Below, piece by piece: positions 1-8,548 of a DNA stretch of 64,000 nt. The stretch is taken from assembly GCA_030531505.1 (NCBI GenBank), contig JAUNNH010000002.1, positions 55,964-119,963 on the forward strand. Direction: 5' to 3'. Source of the DNA: Eubacteriales bacterium. GTDB taxonomy: Bacteria > Bacillota > Clostridia > Oscillospirales > Oscillospiraceae. The first letter of the stretch is position 1, and every line of letters starts with the position of its first letter. Position numbers and translations under genes: made by a program. The notes below the pieces were generated by a model that made no database searches, was not told the DNA's origin, and saw only the letters and a program-made list of their open reading frames with translations.

Positions 1-31
1 GTGATCAAATTTTTTTAAGGAGGAGAACCCA

Positions 32-1384
32 ATGAAGAAACTGCTCGCTATCCTGCTGGCGCTCGTCATGGTCTTCGCCCTGGCCGCCCCCATGGCCTCT
101 GCCGAAGGCAAGACCGTCATCAACGTGATGTCTTTCACGGATGAGGTCCCCAAGATGATCGATCGCTATGTGGAGCTGCATCCCGAGTTCGCTGAGAAGT
201 ACGAGATCAGCACCACCATCGTCGCCACCACCGACAACGGCTATCAGAACGCGCTCGACGCCGCTCTGGCTGCCGGCGAAATCCCCGACATCTACTGCGC
301 TGAGGCCGCTTTCGTGCTGAAGTATGCGCAGGGCGATGCCTGCGAGTACGCCGCTTCCTATGAGGACCTCGGCATTGACGTGGCCGCCGAGATCGAGGCT
401 TCCGCGATCGCTCCCTACTCCGTTGAGATCGGCACCCGTCCCTCCGACGGCAAGGTCGTCGGCCTCGGCTACCAGGCCACCGGCGGCGCCTTCATCTATC
501 GCCGCTCTATCGCGGCCGACGTTTTCGGCTCCGATGATCCCGCTGTCGTCGCTGAGGCGATCGGCGCCGGCACCCAGAGCTGGGACAAGTTCTTTGAAGC
601 GGCTGCCGCTCTGAAGGAGAAGGGCTATGCCATCGTCTCCGGCGACGGCGACATCTGGCACGCCATCGAGAACAGCTCCGACGAGGGCTGGATCGTGGAC
701 GGCAAGCTGACCATCGACCCGAAGCGCGAAGCCTTCCTCGACCTCTCCAAGGAACTGAAGGACAACGGCTATCACAACGATACGCAGGACTGGACCGAGG
801 CCTGGTATGCTGACATGGCCGGCATCGGCGAGAAGCCCGTCTTCGGCTTCTATGGTCCCGCGTGGCTGATCAACTACGTCATGGCCGGTAACTCCGGCGG
901 CACCGCGCCCGGCGAGGGCACCTACGGCGACTGGGGCGTCTGCCCGTCCAACGTCGGCTTCTTCTGGGGCGGCACCTGGGTCCTCGGCGGCAAGAATGTT
1001 GTCGGCACCGACAAGGCTGAGGCTGTTGCCGATATCATCAAGTGGATCACCCTCGACTCTTCCGAGGACGGTCTGCAGTACGGCTGGGCCAACGGCACCT
1101 GGTCCGGTGAGCAGGGCACGAAGGACACCGTCGCTTCCGGCGTTGTCATGGACAAGTCCAACGGCGAGCTCGACTTCCTGGGCGGCCAGAACATGTTCGA
1201 GGCCTTTGTTCCCGCCAACGAGTATGCCAACGGCTCCAACCTGACCCAGTACGACGAGGGCATCAACAACTATTGGCGTGACGCCGTCCGTCAGTACACT
1301 GCCGGCGAGCTGTCCCGCGAGGATGCCATCACTGCCTTCAAGCAGAACGTGGCCGACAACTTCGATGTCGAAGTCGACTTCTGA
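32..1384 (+). CDS. Sugar ABC transporter substrate-binding protein (family 1 extracellular solute-binding)
   Basis: This 450-residue exported protein is the probable ligand-binding subunit of the carbohydrate importer encoded by the next two genes. The first 25 residues form a signal peptide (KK, then a hydrophobic stretch, then a MASA-type signal peptidase I site). There is no lipobox cysteine, which is unusual for a binding protein of a Gram-positive cell. The mature part is Trp- and Gly-rich, as in MalE/UgpB-like proteins. The start is set by an AAGGAGG ribosome binding site 5-12 bases upstream. The gene is separated from the permeases by two strong hairpins. The sugar cannot be read from sequence; the nearby GH3 enzyme suggests a plant-derived oligosaccharide. 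Confidence 0.9.
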   Translation: MKKLLAILLALVMVFALAAPMASAEGKTVINVMSFTDEVPKMIDRYVELHPEFAEKYEISTTIVATTDNGYQNALDAALAAGEIPDIYCAEAAFVLKYAQGDACEYAASYEDLGIDVAAEIEASAIAPYSVEIGTRPSDGKVVGLGYQATGGAFIYRRSIAADVFGSDDPAVVAEAIGAGTQSWDKFFEAAAALKEKGYAIVSGDGDIWHAIENSSDEGWIVDGKLTIDPKREAFLDLSKELKDNGYHNDTQDWTEAWYADMAGIGEKPVFGFYGPAWLINYVMAGNSGGTAPGEGTYGDWGVCPSNVGFFWGGTWVLGGKNVVGTDKAEAVADIIKWITLDSSEDGLQYGWANGTWSGEQGTKDTVASGVVMDKSNGELDFLGGQNMFEAFVPANEYANGSNLTQYDEGINNYWRDAVRQYTAGELSREDAITAFKQNVADNFDVEVDF

Positions 1385-1424
1385 TCACAGCCCACGTAAA
1401 GCATTATTTCCAAAAGCAGATGCG

Positions 1425-1454
1425 GGGGAAGGATAGCTTCTGCTATCCTTCCCC
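1425..1454 (+). other. Intercistronic stem-loop 1 after the binding-protein gene
   Basis: A perfect 13-bp stem (1425-1437 with 1442-1454) closes a TTCT loop. No run of T follows, so it is more likely an mRNA 3'-end stabiliser or partial barrier than a full terminator. It would let the binding protein be made in excess over the permeases. Confidence 0.6.
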
Positions 1455-1467
1455 TCCTGTCGTGGGG

Positions 1468-1519
1468 CCGCGGGTTCGGAGCTGTGCCGGAAGGGACCGG
1501 CGCAGCTCCGAGTCCGCGG
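1468..1519 (+). other. Intercistronic stem-loop 2
   Basis: Two 23-base arms (1468-1490 and 1497-1519) pair along their whole length if three G-U pairs are allowed, with a 6-base loop. It directly follows the first hairpin and lies ahead of the first permease gene. There is no T-run. Confidence 0.6.
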
Positions 1520-1565
1520 GACTCAGCGGCTCCCGAATCATTTCACGAAGGAGTGAAGAGACGCC

Positions 1566-2483
1566 ATGAACAATACCCTGCAGAAAAAGCACGGCTTCAG
1601 CTATGCCAAGTACGGCTATCTGTTCAGCCTGCCCTTTTTCATCGCCTTCCTGGTCTTCAACCTCTATCCCACGCTCTATACGATCCTGCTCGGCTTCACC
1701 GACAGCAAGGGCCTCGGCAACATCACCTTCCACATCCTGAAGGACGACCCGTGGAAGAACTTCCGCACCATCCTGAAGGCTCCGACCTTTGCCCTGTCGA
1801 TCAAGAACACCTTTGTGCTCTGGACGATGAACTTCATCCCGCAGATCACGCTCGCGCTGCTGCTCACCGCCTGGTTCACCAGCCGCCGCAACAAGATCCG
1901 CGGCCAGGGCTTCTTCAAGGTCGTCTTCTACATGCCGAACATCATCACGGCCGCCTCGGTCGCCGTCTTGTTCAACGCCCTCTTCGGCTACCCCAAGGGC
2001 CCCGTCAACGACCTGCTGGTGGCCACGGGGCTGCGCGATTCGGCCTTCTACTTCATGAACTTCGCCAAGCCTACCCGCTGGATCGTGGCCTTCATCCAGT
2101 TCTGGATGTGGTACGGCTACACGATGATCATCCTGGTCTCGGGCGTGCTCGGCATCAATCCCGAGATCTATGAGGCGGCGGAGATCGACGGCGCGAACGA
2201 CCGGCAGATCTTCTTCCGCATCACCCTGCCGAACCTGCGCACGATTCTGACCTATACCCTCGTTACGAGCCTGATCGGCGGCCTGAGCATGTACGACATC
2301 CCGAAGATGCTCAACAACGGCAACCCGAACAACTCCACGCTCACGTCGACCATGTTCATCTATAACCAGTCCTTCGCGGGCAGCTACATGTACGCCCGCG
2401 GCGCGGCGGCCAGCATGATCCTCTTCCTGATCATCGCGGCGCTCTCGGCCGTCGTGTTCTTCCTGATGCGCGACAGAAAGTGA
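1566..2483 (+). CDS. Sugar ABC transporter permease (MalF/UgpA type)
   Basis: This is a 305-residue inner-membrane permease of a CUT1-type carbohydrate importer. Residues 15-40 form the first membrane helix. The EAA loop that contacts the ATPase is visible as EAAEIDGANDRQIFFRITLP in the C-terminal half. Start ATG has GAAGGAG upstream. The second permease follows within a few bases, and the two should form a heterodimer. No ATPase is encoded in the window; a shared MsmK/UgpC-type ATPase elsewhere is likely, as is common in Firmicutes. Confidence 0.92.
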   Translation: MNNTLQKKHGFSYAKYGYLFSLPFFIAFLVFNLYPTLYTILLGFTDSKGLGNITFHILKDDPWKNFRTILKAPTFALSIKNTFVLWTMNFIPQITLALLLTAWFTSRRNKIRGQGFFKVVFYMPNIITAASVAVLFNALFGYPKGPVNDLLVATGLRDSAFYFMNFAKPTRWIVAFIQFWMWYGYTMIILVSGVLGINPEIYEAAEIDGANDRQIFFRITLPNLRTILTYTLVTSLIGGLSMYDIPKMLNNGNPNNSTLTSTMFIYNQSFAGSYMYARGAAASMILFLIIAALSAVVFFLMRDRK

Positions 2484-2500
2484 GAGGGGAGGAATCGAAT

Positions 2501-3349
2501 ATGAAACTGGAAAAACGCGACGGCAACGCCCTCGTCAAGGCCGTGATCTATTTCGTCTGCATCGTGCTCGCGGTACTGAGCCTGTTCCCCTTTGTCGTCA
2601 TGGCGATCAACTCAACCCGCAGCACCTATCAGATCCAGCAGCACGCGGTCTCGCTGATCCCCTCGACGCACCTGATGGAGAACTTCAAGGTCTTCAGCGG
2701 CAAGTCCTTTGACCCCTGGCGGGGCTTCCTCAACTCCCTGATCGTCGCCGTCGGCGCGACGGTCCTGACCGTGTACTTCTCCACGCTTACGGCCTACGCT
2801 CTGGTGGCCTACAGCTGGAAGCTGCGCGGCGCGATGTTCACCTTCATCCTCTGCGTCATGATGATCCCCGGCATCGTCACCTCCATCGGCATGTATCAGT
2901 TCATGTACCGCATCCACCTGACGAACAACCTCCTCGCGCTGATCCTGCCGGCTGTATATGCCCCGGCCGCGGTCTTCTTCTTCCGACAATTCATGCTGGC
3001 CTCGCTCCCGCTGGAGCTGCTGGATTCGGCGCGCATCGACGGCTCGCGGGAGTTCTACACCTTCAACCGCATCGCGATGCCCATCATGAAGCCCGCCATG
3101 GCCACCCAGGGCATCTTCTCCTTCGTCGGCACCTGGAACAGCCTGTTCATGCCCTCCATCCTGCTGACGAAAGACAACGTGAAGACGATGCCCGTCATGG
3201 TCGCCATGCTCAAGGGCGATATCTACAAACGTGAGCACGGCGCCATCTACCTGGGCCTGACCCTTACGGTGCTGCCGCTTTTCATCGTCTACTTCGCCCT
3301 CTCGAAGTACATCATCGCGGGCGTGGCGCTCGGCGGCGTCAAGGGCTGA
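2501..3349 (+). CDS. Sugar ABC transporter permease (MalG/UgpE type)
   Basis: This is the second membrane subunit of the importer, 282 residues. The ATG at 2501 is preferred over an in-frame GTG at 2480 that overlaps the previous stop, because a GAGGGGAGGA ribosome binding site sits just before 2501. The coupling loop reads DSARIDGSREFYTFNRI. Six hydrophobic segments are visible. The stop codon overlaps the next start (TGATG), which implies translational coupling with the DUF624 gene. Confidence 0.92.
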   Translation: MKLEKRDGNALVKAVIYFVCIVLAVLSLFPFVVMAINSTRSTYQIQQHAVSLIPSTHLMENFKVFSGKSFDPWRGFLNSLIVAVGATVLTVYFSTLTAYALVAYSWKLRGAMFTFILCVMMIPGIVTSIGMYQFMYRIHLTNNLLALILPAVYAPAAVFFFRQFMLASLPLELLDSARIDGSREFYTFNRIAMPIMKPAMATQGIFSFVGTWNSLFMPSILLTKDNVKTMPVMVAMLKGDIYKREHGAIYLGLTLTVLPLFIVYFALSKYIIAGVALGGVKG

Positions 3350-4017
3350 TGCGGCGCGGGAACAAGCTCGCCGCCTCGCTCGGCGCCTTCCTGCGCGTGC
3401 TTTGCGACCTGATGGTGCTGAATATCCTCTGGCTCCTCTGCTCGCTGCCCGTCGTGACCGTCGGGCCCGCGACGACCGCGCTCTGCTGCGTCTCGCTCAA
3501 GCTCGCGCGGGGCGAACCCGTCGCGACGCTGCGGAGCTTCTTCGGGGAGATGAAGCGCAGCCTCGGCCAGGCGCTGCTGCTGGGCCTCATCGGCCTTGCC
3601 GGCCTCGCCGTCGCCGTGGTGGACTGGCGCTTCGCCCTCGCGCAGACGGGCGCGGTGCGCACGCTCTTCTTCGCGATCGCCGTGATCGTGAGCGCCGTGG
3701 TGCTGGCCTTCTGGGCCTGGGCCTTCGCGCTGAACGCGGGCTTTCAGAACAGCCTCGGCGGGACGATCAAGAACGCCTTTTCCCTGGCCTTCGTCGAACC
3801 GGGGAAGACGCTGCTGATCTGGATCGCCTTCGCGGTGCCGGTGCTCTGCGCCGTGCTCCTGCCGACGGAGGTCGTGCTCTACATCGGCTGGGCCTACGTG
3901 CTCTTTGCCGTTGCCGCCCCGGCCTATATCGCCGCGCGGCAGCAGGTGAAGGTCTTTGCCCGATTCGGCGGCCCGGCGGCGCGGATCGAGCCGGAACAGG
4001 ACAACTTCTATCAATAA
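3349..4017 (+). CDS. DUF624 (YesL-like) membrane protein
   Basis: The 222-residue product has about five membrane segments and the N-terminal pattern typical of DUF624: a short basic tail, then LMVLNILWLLCSLPVVTVGPA, then a conserved ALCCVSLKL stretch. Members of this family, such as YesL of Bacillus subtilis, are encoded with CUT1 sugar importers of plant cell-wall oligosaccharides; their role is not settled. The start overlaps the permease stop by one base. A terminator follows. Confidence 0.85.
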   Translation: MRRGNKLAASLGAFLRVLCDLMVLNILWLLCSLPVVTVGPATTALCCVSLKLARGEPVATLRSFFGEMKRSLGQALLLGLIGLAGLAVAVVDWRFALAQTGAVRTLFFAIAVIVSAVVLAFWAWAFALNAGFQNSLGGTIKNAFSLAFVEPGKTLLIWIAFAVPVLCAVLLPTEVVLYIGWAYVLFAVAAPAYIAARQQVKVFARFGGPAARIEPEQDNFYQ

Positions 4018-4027
4018 ACCGTAAACG

Positions 4028-4061
4028 AAAAAGGAAACCGACGCGTGCGGTTTCCTTTTTT
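4028..4061 (+). terminator. Rho-independent terminator between the importer genes and GH3
   Basis: A stem of A-rich/GGAAACCG paired with CGGTTTCC ends in a run of six T. It lies 10 bases after the DUF624 stop and only about 14 bases before the GH3 start, leaving no room for a separate promoter. Confidence 0.85.
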
Positions 4062-4075
4062 CGAAAGGAGATACC

Positions 4076-6157
4076 ATGGACCGAAAAACAGCGGAAGAGA
4101 AAGCCCGTGCCCTCATCGCGCGGATGACGCTGCGCGAGAAGGCGAGCCAGCTGCGCTTCGACTCCCCGGCCATCGAGCGCCTGGGGATCCCGGCCTACAA
4201 CTGGTGGAACGAGGCGCTGCACGGCGTCGCCCGCGGCGGCACCGCGACCAGCTTCCCGCAGGCGATCGGCCTCGCCGCGATGTTCGACGAGGTGCTGCTG
4301 CAAAAACTCGGAGACGCCGCTGCCACCGAGGGCCGCGCCAAATATAACGCCCTCGCCGCCCAGAATGACCGGGACATCTATCACGGCCTGAGCTTCTGGT
4401 CGCCCAACATCAACATCTTCCGCGACCCCCGCTGGGGCCGCGGCCACGAGACCTACGGCGAGGACCCGTATCTCAGCTCCCGCCTCGGCCAGGCCTATGT
4501 GCGCGGTCTGCAGGGGGAGGGCGAGACGCTCAAGTCCGCCGCCTGCGCCAAGCACTTCGCCGTGCACAGCGGTCCGGAGGCGCTGCGCCACAGCTTCAAC
4601 GCCGTCGCGAGCCCGAAGGACCTGGAGGAGACCTATCTCCCTGCCTTCGAGGACCTGGTGAAGAAGGCGAAGGTGGAGTCCGTCATGGGCGCCTACAACC
4701 GCACCAACGGCGAGCCCTGCTGCGCGAGCCGCTTTTTGATGGGGAAGCTCCGCGGGGAATGGGGCTTTGAGGGGCACTTCGTCTCCGACTGCTGGGCCAT
4801 CCGCGACTTTCACACCGGCCACATGGTCACGAAGACCTCGGCCGAGTCGGCGGCGCTCGCACTCAAAACCGGCTGCGACCTCAACTGCGGCAACTCCTAT
4901 CAGTGCCTGATGAGCGCCTATGAGCAGGAGCTCATCGACGAAGAGGATATCGACCGCGCCGCGGTGCGCCTTTTCACGACGCGCTATCTGCTCGGCATCC
5001 TGGGCGAGGGCTCGGCCTACGACGCGATCCCCTATACCGCCGTGGAGTGCCCGGAGCACCTCGCGCTCGCGCACGAGGCGGCGCTCAAATCCTGCGTGCT
5101 GCTGAAGAACGACGGGCTGCTGCCGCTCAAGGCGGCGGGCACCGTCGGCGTGATCGGCCCCAACGCCGACAGCCGCGGTGCGCTGATCGGCAACTATTAC
5201 GGCACCTCCTCCCGCTATATCACGGTGCTGGAGGCCATCCAGGACCGGATGGAGGGGAAGGGACGCGTGCTGTACTCGGAGGGCTGCCACCTCTTCCGCG
5301 ACCGCGTGGAGGCCCTGGCTCAGGACGACGACCGCCTGGCCGAGGCCGTGGCGGTCGCCCGGAACAGCGACGTCGTGATCCTGACCCTCGGCTACGACGA
5401 GCGGATCGAGGGCGAGGAGCCGGACGACGGCAACGCCGTCGGCTCGGGCGACAAGGAGGATCTGCTGCTCCCGGCGCCGCAGCGGCGGCTGCTGGACGCG
5501 GTGCTGGCTGTCGGAAAGCCGACGGTGGTGCTGCTCCTGGCGGGCAGCTCCGTCGATCTCTCCGCCGCCGAGGAGAAGGCGGATGCGATCCTGCTCGCCT
5601 GGTATCCCGGCGCGCGCGGCGGCAAAGCGGTGGCGGAGCTCCTCTTCGGGGACGCCTCGCCCTCCGGCAAGCTCCCGGTCACCTTCTATAAAAACGAGCA
5701 GCTGGCCGAGATGCCGGCCTTCACGGACTACAGCATGCGCGGCCGCACCTATCGCTTCTTCACGGCTGAGCCGCTCTATCCCTTCGGTTACGGCCTGAGC
5801 TACGCCGACATGGCGCTCTCGGATCTCACCGCGGACCGGGAGACGGCGCGCGTCACCGTTACGAACCGCAGCGCCTTCGCGGCCGAGGAGGTCGTGGAGC
5901 TCTATCTGAAGGACGAGGGCTCGCCGGACGCGCCGCCGAACCCGATCCTCTGCGGCTTTCAGCGCGTGCGCCTCGCGCCGGGCGAGAGGCGGACGCTTTG
6001 TCTCGCGCTCGATGCGCGTGCCTTCACCATCGTGCGCGCCGACGGTGCGCGCGTCCCCGGGAGCGGCCGATGGACGCTCTGGGCGGGCTTCGGCCAGCCG
6101 GATGAGCGCACTGCGGCGCTGAGCGGGAAGTCCTGCCTCTCGGTGAAGATCGCGTAA
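4076..6157 (+). CDS. Glycoside hydrolase family 3, beta-xylosidase/beta-glucosidase type
   Basis: A 693-residue intracellular enzyme (no signal peptide) that removes terminal beta-linked sugars. The N-terminal barrel has the block PAYNWWNEALHGVA near residue 39, KHF at 159-161, and the catalytic nucleophile Asp238 in VSDCWAI. The second domain holds SDVVILTLGYDERIEGE near residue 430, where the general acid is usually found. A fibronectin type III-like domain fills the last 100 residues. The NWWNEALHGVAR pattern is that of bacterial GH3 xylosidases. With the importer upstream it would cleave imported oligosaccharides. Expression must come by readthrough of the hairpin immediately upstream. 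The exact substrate is inferred. Confidence 0.92.
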   Translation: MDRKTAEEKARALIARMTLREKASQLRFDSPAIERLGIPAYNWWNEALHGVARGGTATSFPQAIGLAAMFDEVLLQKLGDAAATEGRAKYNALAAQNDRDIYHGLSFWSPNINIFRDPRWGRGHETYGEDPYLSSRLGQAYVRGLQGEGETLKSAACAKHFAVHSGPEALRHSFNAVASPKDLEETYLPAFEDLVKKAKVESVMGAYNRTNGEPCCASRFLMGKLRGEWGFEGHFVSDCWAIRDFHTGHMVTKTSAESAALALKTGCDLNCGNSYQCLMSAYEQELIDEEDIDRAAVRLFTTRYLLGILGEGSAYDAIPYTAVECPEHLALAHEAALKSCVLLKNDGLLPLKAAGTVGVIGPNADSRGALIGNYYGTSSRYITVLEAIQDRMEGKGRVLYSEGCHLFRDRVEALAQDDDRLAEAVAVARNSDVVILTLGYDERIEGEEPDDGNAVGSGDKEDLLLPAPQRRLLDAVLAVGKPTVVLLLAGSSVDLSAAEEKADAILLAWYPGARGGKAVAELLFGDASPSGKLPVTFYKNEQLAEMPAFTDYSMRGRTYRFFTAEPLYPFGYGLSYADMALSDLTADRETARVTVTNRSAFAAEEVVELYLKDEGSPDAPPNPILCGFQRVRLAPGERRTLCLALDARAFTIVRADGARVPGSGRWTLWAGFGQPDERTAALSGKSCLSVKIA

Positions 6158-6167
6158 AAGGATAAAG

Positions 6168-6206
6168 TCAAAACGCCCCCGGGCTCTGAGCCCGGGGGCG
6201 TTTTGA
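6168..6206. terminator. Bidirectional terminator between GH3 and the minus-strand exporter operon
   Basis: An 18-bp stem (TCAAAACGCCCCCGGGCT and its complement) with a 3-base loop carries A/T tails on both sides, so it can stop transcripts from both converging units. Confidence 0.9.
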
Positions 6207-6211
6207 TCGTG

Positions 6212-6736
6212 TCAGGATGCGCGTATCCGGTCCCAGAGCGCATCGGCGCCGCAGTCGGTCCGGGCGGAGACATACCAGCCCTCCGGCAGCAGATCCGCCA
6301 GCGCGGGGAGGGCAGAGCAGGGGAGCGGCTCCGTGCAGGGCGCAGCGACGTTTTGGCGAAAGCCCTCCGGCTCGTCGAAGAAGAGCAGCGCGCTGACCCG
6401 GCCGATCAGGTCGGCGTCGAAGCGCGAGGCCTCGCTGTAGTTGAGGCTGCCCTCCAGCTCGCCGCTGAGGTCGGCGCGGTAGAGCGCCGCCTCTACCAGC
6501 ACCCGGCCGTCGCCGTTGCGGTCGTCCGCAAGCGTTTCCACCCGCGCCCGCAGCGCCTCAATCTGCTCCTCCGGCAGACCCGTGACGCTCACGAGGGCCA
6601 CGCTGTAATCCGCCTTCGGCGCGAGCAGGTTCGGCAGGAAGGAGTAGAGCGCGACCGCAAGCGCCGCCGCGCCGAGCAGCACGTAGACCTTGTTGTACCA
6701 CCACCAGGTCTTGAAATCGATTTTCTTTTTCTCCAT
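6212..6736 (-). CDS. Small membrane-anchored protein of unknown function
   Basis: The 174-residue product has a basic, Trp-rich cytoplasmic start (KTWWWYNK), one membrane helix at about 18-38, and an acidic extracytoplasmic part with no motif I recognise. It is the last gene of the exporter operon, 10 bases after the 600-residue half-transporter, so a role with the exporter is possible but unsupported. Confidence 0.6.
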   Translation of the reverse strand: MEKKKIDFKTWWWYNKVYVLLGAAALAVALYSFLPNLLAPKADYSVALVSVTGLPEEQIEALRARVETLADDRNGDGRVLVEAALYRADLSGELEGSLNYSEASRFDADLIGRVSALLFFDEPEGFRQNVAAPCTEPLPCSALPALADLLPEGWYVSARTDCGADALWDRIRAS

Positions 6737-6745
6737 GGCGTCTCC

Positions 6746-8548
6746 TTATCCCAGCAGGGAGCTCGTGGCCTCGTCCTCGTACTGCCGGGTGTAGAGCCGG
6801 TAGTACTGCCCGCGCTTCGCCATGAGCTCCTCGTGCCTCCCGCGCTCGACGATCTTCCCGTCGTGCACGAGCAGGATGAGGTCGGCGTTTCGCACGGTGG
6901 AGAGGCGGTGCGCGATGACGATCGAGGTGCGGCCGCGGATGATGGTGTCGATGGCGGCCTGGATCTTCTGCTCGGTGATCGTGTCGACCGAGGCGGTGGC
7001 CTCGTCGAGCACGAGGATCTTCGGGTCGGCGAGGATGGCGCGCGCGAAGCTCAGCAGCTGCTTCTCGCCGGTGGAGAGCAGGTCCCCGCCCTCGCCGACG
7101 TCGGTGTCGAGCCCCTTCTCGAGCTGGCGCACCATCGCCTCGGCGGACACGAGCCGCAGCGCCTCCCAGATCTGCTCCTCGCTCGCCTCGGGGTTGCCGT
7201 AGAGCAGGTTTTCCCGTACGGTGCCGGAGAAGAGGTGCGGCGTCTGCAGCACGTAGCCGATGGCGGAGTGGAGCCAGAGCTGACTGCGCTCGCGCGCGTC
7301 GCGCCCGTCGATCAGGACGCGGCCGGCGGTGGGCTCGTAGAAGCGGCAGATGAGGTTGGCAAGCGTGGACTTGCCGGCGCCCGTCTCGCCCACGATGGCG
7401 ATGCTCGAGCCGAAGGGGATATCGAGATCGAAGTGCTCGAGGATGGTCTCATCCCCGTCGGGGTAGCGGAAGCTTACGTCCTCAAAGCGGATGTCGCCGC
7501 GCAGCTCCTCCCAGTTCTCGCGCTTCGGCTCGAAGCAGTCGCCGTACAGCGCGGTGACGGCCTCGCTGTCAACGACGTCGGGCTGTGTGTTCAGGAGCTT
7601 GACGAGCCGCTCGATGTTGACCTGGGTCGTGATGAGGTCCGAGATCGCGTCCACGATCCAGCGCACCGGCTCCATCATGCCCTGGGCATAGGACATGAAG
7701 AGCGAGAAGGTGCCGATCTGGCTTTTGGCGATGAAGCCGCCCTGCCAGAGGACGATGGCGAGTGCGAGCGAGGAGGCAAAGTGCATCGTCGCGGCGAAGA
7801 GACCGCGCAGCCGGGCCGCACGCAGGGTCTTGCGGCGCATGAGCTCGGTGTCGTCGGTGAAGGCGCGGCCCATCGTGTCCTCGATGACGAGGGTCTTGAT
7901 GGTCCTTGCGCCGGTGATGCCCTCGTTGAAGTTGCCGGTGATGACGGAATTCTGCTCGCGGATCTCACGGTTGACGCGGGTGAGATTTCGCTGGAACACA
8001 GCATAGAGCAGCACCGTGAGCGGCAGCACCGCGAGCACCATCAGCGCGAGGCGCGCGTTGATCGAGAGCATTACGACGATTGCGCCGACAAGGTAGCTCA
8101 GCTGCCAGGTGCTGTCGAGCAGCGTCCAGGACACCAGGGTGCCGATGCGCTGCGTGTCGCTCATGACGCGGGAGTGGATGTAGCCCACGCTGTTCTGGTT
8201 GAAGTAGGAGAAGGAGAGGGTCTGCAGATGCTCGAAGGCGTCGTTGCGCAGATCCTTGTCGATCCCGACCTCGATCGCCATGCCGCAGTAGGCGGAGAAA
8301 TAACCCATCACGGCGCTCGCGACGATCACGCCGAAGTAGAGCGCGATGAAGACCGGGAGCGTGTCGAGTGTCCCGCCTGCGACGAAGTGGTTGAGGGCGT
8401 AGCGCTGGAAGAGCGGTACCCCGATGTCGATGAGGCTGCCGCCGAGACTCCCGAGCACCAGGATGGCGAGAGCCTTTTTGTAGTTTTTCAGGTAGGGGAG
8501 GATCTTCCCGATACCGAAGAAGGGCAGGCGTTTTTCCTTGTTTTTCAT
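6746..8548 (-). CDS. ABC exporter half-transporter, subunit with consensus catalytic site
   Basis: A 600-residue fused permease/ATPase of the MsbA/BmrCD type. Six membrane helices fill about residues 20-320. Walker A (GETGAGKST) is near residue 390, Walker B is VLDEATASVD with the catalytic Glu, and the switch His is in IAHRLSTV. Its signature loop is altered (LSTGEKQ rather than LSGGQ). It overlaps the upstream half-transporter by four bases (ATGA), so the two should form one heterodimer with one degenerate ATP site. Family members export drugs, peptides or lipids; the substrate here is unknown. Confidence 0.9.
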   Translation of the reverse strand: MKNKEKRLPFFGIGKILPYLKNYKKALAILVLGSLGGSLIDIGVPLFQRYALNHFVAGGTLDTLPVFIALYFGVIVASAVMGYFSAYCGMAIEVGIDKDLRNDAFEHLQTLSFSYFNQNSVGYIHSRVMSDTQRIGTLVSWTLLDSTWQLSYLVGAIVVMLSINARLALMVLAVLPLTVLLYAVFQRNLTRVNREIREQNSVITGNFNEGITGARTIKTLVIEDTMGRAFTDDTELMRRKTLRAARLRGLFAATMHFASSLALAIVLWQGGFIAKSQIGTFSLFMSYAQGMMEPVRWIVDAISDLITTQVNIERLVKLLNTQPDVVDSEAVTALYGDCFEPKRENWEELRGDIRFEDVSFRYPDGDETILEHFDLDIPFGSSIAIVGETGAGKSTLANLICRFYEPTAGRVLIDGRDARERSQLWLHSAIGYVLQTPHLFSGTVRENLLYGNPEASEEQIWEALRLVSAEAMVRQLEKGLDTDVGEGGDLLSTGEKQLLSFARAILADPKILVLDEATASVDTITEQKIQAAIDTIIRGRTSIVIAHRLSTVRNADLILLVHDGKIVERGRHEELMAKRGQYYRLYTRQYEDEATSSLLG

